From Stenopsyche tienmushanensis (lineage: Eukaryota; Arthropoda; Insecta; Trichoptera; Stenopsychidae): DNA of 64,000 bases. The stretch spans positions 682,001 to 746,000 of the forward strand of contig WACJ01000101.1 in assembly GCA_008973525.1 (NCBI GenBank), written 5' to 3'. A program made the position numbers and the translations under genes. Below the pieces are notes generated by a model. That model was not told where the DNA came from. It ran no database searches and worked only from the letters and a program-made list of their open reading frames with translations. Positions 55,601-64,000 of this stretch are shown in pieces; within the stretch, counting starts at the first letter, position 1, and each line of letters opens with the position of its first letter.

Positions 55601-57739
55601 CATAACAAAACTTCTACCGTTTACAATGCAAGGGTGTTAGGAAACAAGTTGACGACAATTAGCGTATAAACAAGATACACTAATTTATTGTATAATATTT
55701 TTACAAATAAAGGTTATTATTAGTATAGAGAAGAAACTTATTATACCCATTTTATCTTTATGTAATCTTGAGATATGTCACAGATAACAGTAAAATAATT
55801 TGTATATTGAATAAAAAATAAATAGCTATGAGGGTAGTCCTAGAAGTGCCCGATCTGATGAATAGATAGCGATTGTTGTTAAAAAAATACTATGGTAGAA
55901 ATGATCTACCTTATAAAGCTTAAGTTTTAAATTTGAACACATTACGTTGTTTAGTATTTGTTTGATAGTCATCAATAGTAAACATTCTCAGTTGATTTAC
56001 AAATATACAATACATTTATTTGAAAGGTTTCAGTCCAACCAATATCGAAGACGAGTTAGATTATACTCTGGAGTAGTCTGAGCCTTCTGAGTCGACCAAA
56101 TGAGGTGATCACGCTAAAAATGGTGAAGAAAATCCACAAAATGGTATTGGATAACCGTCGACAGAAAGTATGCGAGCTAGCAGACATGGTAGGCATTTCA
56201 AAACGTGCTATATATCGCATATTGACTAAAAATATGGACATGAGGTAGCTGTGCTCAAGATGGGTAACACGTTTGCTCGCAATGGAACAAAAACAGCGTG
56301 AAGATGTTTCAATTAAGTGTTTGTCAATGTTTCACAGCAATAAAGCCGAGTTTTAGGGTTGATTCATAACCATGGGTCTATCAATTCACATCTGAACAGT
56401 CAAAACCAATAAAACAATGGACTGAAAGAGGAGAATTGGCTCCAAAGAAGGCGAAGACAGTTCCATCTGTAATCAGGGTCATAGTGTCAGTTTTTGGAAT
56501 GCGTATGGGATATTTGTTTTGATTGTCTACAAAAAGGAAAAATAATCAACGATGAACGAACTTATTGCACATTTGAGTAATGAAATAAAGAAAAAATGAC
56601 AGTATTTGACTAAAAAGTATTGTTTCATCAAGACAATGCACACGTCCATTATCGTAGTGGACAAAATCAATGAGTTAAAGTTCGAATTACTTCCTCATGC
56701 ACCCTATCCACCAGAATTAACCCACTCAGATTAAATAGTGTTTAGAAGGTATTGAACATTGCTGAAAAAAATGTATATATCTGAAAGGAAACAATTTTGA
56801 GAAATTACAATATGTTTTTCAAAACTTTTTGTGGGTTTTTATTAGGCCGGGTATTTCTGGGACTACCTGATTTTAATTGATCCACATGACATGCATAAAG
56901 TGTCGAGTGCGCGCCGAATGAAGATGCATTATATATGCGATATTCAATACCAATGATAAATGAATGGTACAAATTGAATTAATCAAGTGCGGGCTCCGAT
57001 CACTTAACCAAATTAAATGATCACCACAATAATAAATCTGCTGTGCATTGCCTTTTTAATAATTTTGATCTCATTGAACTCGGTCTATAGGCGGATTTCA
57101 ATACGTATAGTCATCGTGTTATCGTATTCATACGGGATGTTATATCATTCTATGAGCTATTCCTCGACTCAATTTAATACATTTGCAAAAACAAGCTCGA
57201 CTAACCCAGCATCGTTTGATGTGCCGACTCTATTCTAATCAGCAATTAAACATATTCATTGTTGATGATTTGATATAGGATTCCTTTTTGACAATTGATC
57301 TGGGATGCATTTTTCAGCTTATCAGACATGCAAAGCGACGGAAAGACAGTCTAGAAATTTTTGTTGTGGTCGATTCGGCAAATATATAAAGATATAGATT
57401 TCCAAAAACAAATTAGGTACAAATTTGCAAACAAACACACAAAAACAGTACAAAAAAACCAAAGCAATATCGCCACAGTGTCGAAAACGATTTAGATGGA
57501 TAACTACATAAGAATTTACACAATTACTATCTTAATATATATAATAGAGCTATAGGCGAAGAATGAGGTGAAAAATTAAGCATCAAAGTAGTTTATTAGC
57601 TACAGTTTTAAAATAATCAGTGTGAATCAGGAAGACCTGGACGATCAATTTCAGTAATGAAATTCCTATGACAAAATATGAACTTCGATCGAATGATTTT
57701 ATCTTTTTAAAAACTTACTTGAATCGTGGTGTTGGTCAT
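49422..57739 (-). CDS. Sec15: Exocyst complex component 6 / Sec15 (13 coding exons)
   Basis: Subunit of the octameric exocyst, which tethers secretory and recycling vesicles to the plasma membrane; in flies Sec15 is a Rab11 effector. Minus-strand exons are 57719-57739, 54938-55084, 53549-53654, 53324-53462, 52991-53247, 52210-52345, 51847-52137, 51636-51771, 51326-51411, 50947-51253, 50392-50506, 50023-50320 and 49422-49668. They sum to 2286 nt, a 761-aa protein, the usual family length. Phases agree at every junction. Family landmarks include DYWGPAFRSIYEGD near residue 14, the basic DKEIERMCNF block (45-54), RYYPALKTLEQLE (138-150), DLTDFLENIRKHTPKIG, the C-terminal-domain stretch LENYNWLLTES and the tail DTVLKQLRQLSQP. 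Start ATG at 57739 sits in a 7-codon exon ending CAA|GTAAGT. The gene appears intact. Recognition rests on recalled family similarity and is very strong. Confidence 0.96.
50023..50320 (-). CDS. Sec15: Sec15 exon 12
   Basis: Residues 582-679, with ASSFITDMISFLGNVFESL and ACKAACEHMAHNM. Ends AG, completed by exon 13 to Arg. Confidence 0.94.
50392..50506 (-). CDS. Sec15: Sec15 exon 11
   Basis: Residues 543-580 ending LENYNWLL, part of the helical bundle reported to bind Rab GTPases in fly Sec15. Confidence 0.93.
50947..51253 (-). CDS. Sec15: Sec15 exon 10
   Basis: Residues 441-542. Contains FPFSSMVPAVYGQVKEFIYA, a hallmark of the C-terminal domain, and a run of amphipathic helices. Confidence 0.94.
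51326..51411 (-). CDS. Sec15: Sec15 exon 9
   Basis: Residues 412-439 (VEDQAEYDEVL...GFPR). The donor AA|GTTGGT is weak, and the following 72-nt intron is open in frame. The splice was chosen because it yields the expected PRKFPFS sequence. Confidence 0.85.
51636..51771 (-). CDS. Sec15: Sec15 exon 8
   Basis: Residues 367-411, YYGLSEGPLHGLLQEM then RWVAIFREILDNEIFLPIQ. Ends in phase 0. Confidence 0.93.
51847..52137 (-). CDS. Sec15: Sec15 exon 7
   Basis: Residues 270-365 with AQRKQQARLVL and GFFIVEDHLLSTGGGLV; the donor is AA|GTAATG. Leads into the C-terminal Sec15 domain. Confidence 0.94.
52210..52345 (-). CDS. Sec15: Sec15 exon 6
   Basis: Residues 225-268. A variable acidic linker (DGKKVIKPDSEEL) followed by the conserved DFSPLYRCLHIHSVLGA and FIEYY. 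Its two-base ends complete codons with exons 5 and 7. Confidence 0.94.
52440..52850 (-). repeat. Dispersed repeat, copy 2 of the 46740-47160 part
   Basis: The reverse complement aligns over about 400 bp with 46740-47160: shared CACTCCTACACCAACT-like, ATCTCCCCGTC, TCCCAGTTC and TGTTCTTCTTGTGCT blocks. Sits in Sec15 intron 5. Confidence 0.65.
52991..53247 (-). CDS. Sec15: Sec15 exon 5
   Basis: Residues 139-223, the best conserved N-terminal block: YYPALKTLEQLEHVLLP, then LRQAIRDESMTDLTDFLE. Confidence 0.95.
53324..53462 (-). CDS. Sec15: Sec15 exon 4
   Basis: Residues 93-137, helical, with ELVHARKVEQNMVGAMDKM. Ends AG and is completed by the first A of exon 5 to an Arg codon. Confidence 0.92.
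53549..53654 (-). CDS. Sec15: Sec15 exon 3
   Basis: Residues 57-91 (SFIDSIRDLL...), ending one base into a Glu codon. The start of the family's coiled-coil region. The acceptor is a short CAAG, so a shift of two bases cannot be excluded by eye, but the chosen one keeps frame. Confidence 0.9.
53957..54110 (+). repeat. Dispersed repeat, copy of the 46500-46640 part
   Basis: AATTAGGCCCTTTTCAATTT and CCATTCATAAGAAGGTGTTA match the 46550-46620 segment closely, including GTATCATGCATTCACCT. Sits in Sec15 intron 3. Confidence 0.65.
54938..55084 (-). CDS. Sec15: Sec15 exon 2
   Basis: Forty-nine codons, phase 0 to 0, residues 8-56. Contains GPAFRSIYEGD and the charged helix HDKEIERMCNFYHQ that opens the conserved N-terminal region. 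Confidence 0.93.
55833..56868 (+). mobile_element. mariner lineage 3 copy, full length but dead
   Basis: About 1036 bp inside Sec15 intron 1. Left end AGGGTAGTCCTAGAAGTGCC; right end inverted CAGGTAGTCCCAGAAATACC. Coding scraps on the plus strand run in order: KKIHKMVLDNRRQKV, MVGISKRAIYRI, MEQKQREDVSIKCLSMFHS-like, WTERGELAPKKAKTVPS, HQDNAHVHY-like and ELLPHAPYPPELTHSD-like. Many stops and frameshifts. Confidence 0.8.
57719..57739 (-). CDS. Sec15: Sec15 exon 1 coding part (MTNTTIQ)
   Basis: Seven codons from ATG to a perfect CAA|GTAAGT donor, phase 0, joining GAA ATA GAA GGC of exon 2. Position and phase match the short N-terminus that precedes the conserved EIE...DYWGP block in Sec15 proteins. 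The 5' UTR would continue above 57739. Confidence 0.8.
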
Positions 57740-57803
57740 GATGAAGATTGAACAATCGTAAATAAATCTTTACATTGAATACTTCATCACGAGCAATACG
57801 ACA

Positions 57804-57839
57804 CTAATGACTTGCCCGCAGCCGATTTAAGTCGACCAT
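57804..57839 (-). promoter_or_regulatory. Possible uORF in the Sec15 leader
   Basis: An 11-codon ORF (MVDLNRLRASH, stop TAG) lies 65 nt upstream of the Sec15 start codon in a locally GC-richer patch. A CRE-like TGACGTCT (minus strand, 57847-57854) sits just above it. Whether this DNA is transcribed is unknown. Confidence 0.25.
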
Positions 57840-59607
57840 GAAGCTTAGACGTCACCCGCAAACTGGTATTGATTTGCGCCAACGTTTTTTTTATAAACGC
57901 GGACGTATAAAATTATAAATACGCTTTAAATGCGGCCGGCTCATTATAACAATATATATTGGTTATATTAAATAGTATTTAGATTTATTTTAATCGTCAA
58001 TCGATGACACAGCGATTCATTTGATTTAATAAAATATAAATGCGTTTTAATTTTTTTTGAGATTCCAAAGTGAAAAACATAAATATTTTTAATTTAATCC
58101 GTTGATGTTTGTGTAATAGTTATAGTTATGATATAAAAGGGATATAATATTGTTTTGTATCATAATTATCCTTATAATTGAATCATTTCCTGCGCCTTCT
58201 CAAAGAAGTATGCAATTAATTTATATTATCAAGTACATTGCATTATTTGTTGTTGTTGGAGTTTTTGTGGTTTTATCGATTAGGACAAGTTAAAAACTTT
58301 CGGTGTATATTTAGGTGTAATGATGGTAATATTGAAAAGAGCATTTCGGCGTTAATTCTATATTTGAATGTTAAAATTGCTATCTAAGATCTTTTTCCTC
58401 AATATTGGTTTTTAAAGTCCAGATCTTTTATTATTTAAATAATTTAATAATATTTCATCTGCTTTTATCTGTTTTTTTTTTATCCATCAATACCTATTTC
58501 TTACATTTTATATGGAACAATATTTCTTGTTTATCTGTCCATATTGAATTTATTCCATTTTTTTCTTTCATTTAAGTCTAAATAGTTGTTTATTCAAATT
58601 AAAATCAATGAGGTTTAAGTTTTATTAGACAAATAATGTGCATTTAAATTTTGCATATGAAATGTCCGTTAAAGATTTTAAATTATTCCTATAAAATAAG
58701 AGGTGCTTAAAATGCACAGTATTTGAGATGCATCCTAAAATATATATTATTTAACAAGGACCTCAATAAGGACATCTTCTCTGAGAGCTCAAGTTATACG
58801 ATTTTTGGGCTGGCAACACATTACATGCTTTCTTTATTTTACTTGAATACAGACAGTCGGGGTAGAGACACGTATCAGCGGGCCTGAACACGTGGTTTCC
58901 GAAGTTTAATTTCTTGAATTAAATTTTGATACATGGCTAGACTCATCAACTTTCAATTTAAGCGACGTTAATCAAGATTTAATTTGTATTTGGCGAGTTT
59001 AACAGTGCTTTATCAATTTCCAAGACGGAAGAGTTCGCATAAGGTATTTACATTTTCGATTAAAATTGCATCATCTTCAGCTGCAACTGAAAAAAATGAC
59101 CATATTCGAGCATGAGGCTTACTAAAATGCGCGATTTTTCGGATAAATACGATCGGTGTTAATGTTTTCATTCATACTCGATAGATCATACAGATTCAGT
59201 TCAAATTTCGCGTTAACACTTTATTCGATCGTATTCTGAAATCGACGAATTTAGTCGTCGATTGGATGCGTTTTCATGAAATACTTAGCACATGGTAAAA
59301 TTGCATCATTCAGTTAATAGTTTGTTGGCCAGACTATTGATGAATTTTTGAAGAGTTGCAATATTAATATTTTTTAAAAATATTTTTTAGAATTTATGTT
59401 TTGTATCAATTTTGTTATTGCATAGATTGCAATAGCTTATGAAATTTCATCATACAAAATATTTTGATGCTATACGATAATATTTTTTAAGATTGATGAT
59501 GTAATTATTTTGTATGAAAAATACCGCGAAAACTAAATCAAGGATCCAGATAGATGGAAATTTCTTTGGAACTGGAATGGAAATGAGTGAAAATCATTTC
59601 TACAATT

Positions 59608-59711
59608 GAACAGTGATCACGATGAATTTACTAACATTCTATACTTCTGAAGGATCTGAAGGAACAGTGATCACGATGAATTTACTAACATTCTATACTT
59701 CTGAAGGATCT
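59608..59711. repeat. Direct duplication, two 50-bp units, 54-bp period
   Basis: GAACAGTGATCACGATGAAT to AAGGATCT occurs identically at 59608-59657 and 59662-59711. The right unit merges into the terminal repeat of Tc copy E. Identity suggests a recent event. Confidence 0.95.
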
Positions 59712-60305
59712 TCCAATAAGGACGCTCAATTTCTAAATGTGAATGAAACATACTGTATGTGAGACATATGCTCGATTTTAATTTTACTTGAAAGAATATT
59801 TTATGGCATTAAATATGGAATATAACGTCGTTCAAATATCTGCCATGGTTCTGTTTGGTGATTTAATTTTTGACGACTTAAATCTGGCTGAATTTGCTGG
59901 ATGGCGTTCGTTATGTTGACTTTGAGGGCATTGTTTGCGGTTTATACGCATAGAACAGCGATTTAATATAGCCCCAGAGGAAGAAGTATAAAGACATTAA
60001 ATCGCACGTGATAACCATACCCTCAAATCGCTCGTGCAGAATGTCCATCGTGGCATGCGCTGTGTGATACCGTCGTTGGTATCCACATCTATTGGTATCG
60101 TCTCAAATCAGACAATTTTACTTGTTCACACATGCATTCGGAAAATATGATTTATTCGATTTGATGATGATTGTTAAACGCTATAACCTTCCATAGTGAT
60201 TTGCCATGCAATACTGAATAATTTGCAATAAATTTGACAGATGTTGCTTTAACGTCATAGCCGCTACTACCTAATGAACTTCAAGTGCTCTTATTGAAAG
60301 ACCCT
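59705..60305 (-). mobile_element. Tc-like element copy E, both ends present
   Basis: About 600 bp. Ends AGGATCTTCCAATAAGGACG and, inverted, AGGGTCTTTCAATAAGAGCA define the family's terminal repeat. Minus-strand coding scraps (AHATMDILHERFEG-like) are broken by stops. A 54-bp period direct duplication abuts its left end. Confidence 0.7.
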
Positions 60306-60350
60306 GTTGATATCGAAAATGCCTTCTAGTCAAAAAAGTACTGCAAGGAT

Positions 60351-60429
60351 TTAACCTGTTAAATGCCAACGACGCACCGGCGCGTCGCATTTGTATGCGC
60401 TCGTTACTCTCTGGCAGTTAAAAGGTTAA
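60351..60429. mobile_element. Miniature TTAA-flanked palindromic element
   Basis: TTAA on both sides of a 71-bp unit with inverted ends CCTGTTAAATGCCA and CCTTTTAACTGCCA (12 of 14 match), with a GACGCACCGGCGCGTCG core. Similar GACTCACCGGTGAGTCG and ACTCACCGGTGTGTCG cores occur at 13680 and 37208. Confidence 0.6.
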
Positions 60430-63400
60430 ATAAGTGGTTATCAGGAGGAACAGGGTAGAGTGATTATGGTGAATGATTATTCATATTCCGTTAATTTGAA
60501 TTGATTGATTGCCCGAAACATTAGTCGCCCAAGATGGGGAGTACACCTCTCTTTGGCGACAATTCGAGGGTTGTTGGATTTGATCAATTATACAACAAAT
60601 TATATCTGTTCAAGTTGGTCAATCGTCCATTAACAAACATTTACTCCGTAATTAAGATAAGGATATCATTTTAAAACGAGTTTTGTGTAAAGTCAACATA
60701 AGTTTATTTGTGTTATATTAATTATCTAAACAAACATTGATCAATAATATAACAGAGATGATAAATGAAGACGTCACAGTCTTCCATTTCGATCATGTTT
60801 TGTCTATTGTACAATTCGATCTAGCCGGAAATATTTGAGGATTTTGTGCGAAATTGTAAAAATAACGAACACACAATTGCATTTATGCATAGATTCGATG
60901 CATCCTGGCGTTAGTATGGATTCACACCGTCATGTCTTCAGTGCACTCCTCCCATATGACGCAAGTCATGCAATTTATACAGATTATTAAATCTATTATA
61001 TATTTATAGCGCATTTTGCATTGAGTATTTATTCAGTGATGTTAAATTATGCTAGAAACGGAGAAGGATAATTAGCTTCTTAAGTAGTTCGGTGTTACAA
61101 GCGTCTATAGCCGCAAAACCCATAATTTAAAAAAATATTTGGCGCACCCCCACTATTGTGAGTAATATGTATTTGTTCATACTATTAATCGTAAAGTAAC
61201 ATATCAGGGGTTGATTTATCATGTCCTGCGTTACCTTCGGCGCTGTGGCAGTTGCCGATTGTCGCGTTGTTCGGCCGCACTGGGTGGACACTCGGCGCAC
61301 GAGGCGCTCCGTAACATTAGCTTCGCTGACGATAAACGACCGATATATCGGACGGATAAAGTATTTACAGTGAAAATTTTGGTCCACACAACATTAAATT
61401 ATTTTCATTTAAATTTTAACATGAAAATATTTTAATGAATAAAATCACATGCAAACGGCTCCAAGTGATCCGGTAGTATTTTTGTTCTAGGTGTGTGATT
61501 CATGTGTACTGTTTTAGTTACTCCCACAATGTATCGTAGATATTTCATTACATTCTTCTTAGATCTCCGACTGCTTTCAGATTCTTTCGGAATTCATTGT
61601 TCGTGCCAATAATTTTGTTTCTTATGGTTCTTGAATGAAATATCACGTTGAATCTTATCGAAATGTGTTATTCATATGCTCACCTTTTTGGTACTTAAAA
61701 CAACTTGGTTGTACAAATCAGCATGATTGTATCGAATGCTCTTAACAAGCATAAACGCTTGTGAACTCTGTATATAATATAGCTTTTAATTAAATTTAAT
61801 CAATACAAAAGTAAAAAATTAGCCTGGATAGGTTTCTTAAGATGATTTGCCCAGTTTACTGAGAAACGCCCATATATCTTGCATTTCTCTGGTGAAGAGA
61901 TTCAATCGCAAATTTAACAACCGTCGATTATTAACCTATTACATAATTAGTGTGTTCCAATACAGTAAGCAAATGAGCAGTGTGGATCTTGGAATCGTTA
62001 TTGAAAAACCTGTTGGCTTGACAGTCTGTCAATTATTTGTTTTAAGACAATTGCAACAGATATTGATATGCACTCGACAACGTCTGGTATCTTAGACACT
62101 ATTGATGTAGACACATCAAATATATGCTCAAAATAGTAGCATATGTGCAAAATTGGCCCATAACTAAAACTTGCTCGTAGCCAATTCGTATACCATGGAA
62201 TAGCTTAAACACCCCTGCCTAATACCATAAGACACATGCTTCATAGCAAAAATGTCGGTAACATCCATCTGCTGATTTGGACAAAGATTATATTAATGGT
62301 TTCCGGCAGTCTAAATATTTTTTGCTCTTCTTAGTAATTCGATATTCTATGGAGCTTTCGTTTGAACGTTGTTTATCTACTTTTGTCAGGTTTCCTCAAG
62401 CTCCAGTATTTTATTTCAACACACAACAAAACTCATTTTTTGTCATGTATACAAGTAGACATACAACAACGTGCCGCATCGACAGTCTAAAGTGAAAGTG
62501 GTGCAAACAGGCGTTGGTATTGAACTATTGGCGGTGCATTTGGGTCTCGTTTTTTTTTTTGTTGTCGCAAATCTCCAATCACACGCTAAAAACTAGTTTT
62601 TGGCCAGTTCGTATGAAGAGTGGATGACGAAACTTAATAATCTGGTGAGTCAGCATGATATCGCGTTTCCACTAACAATCGTTACTGCCGTACTCACCCC
62701 AATCCACCCTACAGAAGATGGGGTTGCGGGGTGGCCATTTGGCGCGACTGTATTACGTCCAGAATTCGTCGCGTCCACGTGGAAAAAAACGCACGCACAC
62801 CCCAGAACCTACTACCCTAGTAAAACCCAATTGATTCATACTCGCCTTGGAATTTAGATCACTACATTACTACGCCTGATCACATTTTTGCGGCTTAAAA
62901 ATCAATAGAGCCCGAAATAAGTATGATCGCTATATTTCGGCGATATTTACAATGGTCATCTTGAGACTTCCTCAGTGCTGGACGCCAATATATCTTTTTT
63001 GACGCTATTCTTCTTTAATTCTTAAAAAAAATCGATGTTAAACTATGATCGAACGATCTTACGTTTTTTATTATCTCTTTGATCTTATTGATTATACGTA
63101 CAAGCGTTAAAGCTTGCTAAAAGTTGAGGCCTACCCGAAGAGCTATGGAGCGTGATATGCCGGGAGTAATGGCATCGTAAAAGCAAAGATGAAAGATTGA
63201 CATGGTTTTGAATGCAAAGCGTTTGGATGTGGCAATTCGAATGGACGAGACTCGTGTCGCGGAATGGAATTAGACAGATGAAATCATTACTAATATGTGT
63301 GTATGGAATTAGAAAGAGGCTTAAAAATCCATCAGGCTGAGGAAAATAAAATAAGATTCACGATAGAAATTATTCTTCTTAGCTGCTAAAAAAAGTTTTT

Positions 63401-64000
63401 CCCTCCCATTTGTTAACGAAAATTATTAGCTAAAATGTACTGTGTATTGTGTAATATATAATAAAATAGGGAGTTTTTTTTGCGACGCATGCGCGTAACG
63501 TCTATGATTTATGCGACGGACACATTATAAACGATTCTCCCTCTCTTTCTGATTGACTGTCGCTTGGAGTTTCAATTTTCGTGGCGTTCAAACCAATTTG
63601 TCCTGCAGCATCCATGCGAATTTCATTTTAAAAAAATCAATGAAATACATTTATATGTTAACTACGTAATACGTGATTTCTAAAAATGCCGTGTACTGCG
63701 AAATATCGGACTGCTTCAAAAACTGGGATAGATTCCAAATTTATAAAAAACTATAAAATGTTATAGTCATTTTATATCTTAAAAAAGATTGTTGGCCGAT
63801 ACCGAGTGCGATTTTGGGATTTAATTGGGATTTTACTGTGCATCGTTTTGGTTTAATGAAGCTTCCTATTTTTGTGAATGCTTGCATCTTCATTATACTT
63901 TATCGTTTTGATTAGGCGAAGAAATTTGATGAGTTCGAGTTTTATGATCCCACATTTTCAGAGACTGCAGTTGGTCTGCTTCTCCGATCCGAGTTAATAT

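Larger units (their letters stand above)
57740..64000. other. Sec15 5' flank and upstream DNA
   Basis: The Sec15 promoter presumably lies in 57740-58000. Beyond it, Tc copy E, the 54-bp duplication and the 60351 palindrome are the only elements seen. GC-richer patches at 61220-61340 and 62600-62860 (85-codon plus-strand frame) are unrecognised. Confidence 0.5.

Overview
This is AT-rich insect nuclear DNA, judged from intron-split genes with GT-AG junctions, the proteins encoded, and an insect-typical mobile-element load (mariner/Tc, hAT, piggyBac-like and non-LTR fragments). The order cannot be fixed from the window; an entomoglyceroporin-type aquaporin would fit Holometabola or Hemiptera. 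Two host genes can be assembled exon by exon, both on the minus strand and head to tail. There is no CRISPR array, operon or prokaryotic system here, and I did not find a convincing undescribed multi-gene system.

Gene 1 (6077-38344, minus) is an MIP-family channel of about 281 aa in eight coding exons. The five 3' exons carry the six-helix channel. Three tiny 5' exons (23, 19 and 43 coding nt) lie 21-28 kb upstream and join in one open frame. The first pore motif is NPS instead of NPA. The helix-5 filter His of water channels is Ala, which is the signature of insect entomoglyceroporins (Eglp, glycerol/urea/water).

Gene 2 (49422-57739, minus) is the complete coding region of exocyst subunit Sec15/EXOC6: 13 coding exons, 761 aa, all phases matching. 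It should act in tethering secretory and recycling vesicles at the plasma membrane, downstream of Rab GTPases. One 72-nt intron is a multiple of three and open in frame, so its retention would give a longer protein.

Region by region: 1-6040 is intergenic, with mariner and LINE relics and a nested pair of possible MITEs. 6040-38410 is the aquaporin gene, whose 3.1, 21.6 and 6.4 kb introns are full of transposon remains. These include a Tc-like element split by a TTAA-flanked fold-back element, a hAT relic with its C-terminal dimerisation motif, two mariner lineages and a piggyBac-type C-terminus. 38410-49420 is intergenic, with more mariner and Tc copies and a hAT MITE with a perfect 8-bp target duplication. 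49420-57740 is Sec15, with a full-length dead mariner in intron 1. 57740-64000 is upstream DNA with one more Tc-like copy and short palindromic elements. The two genes have no evident functional link; they are simply neighbours.
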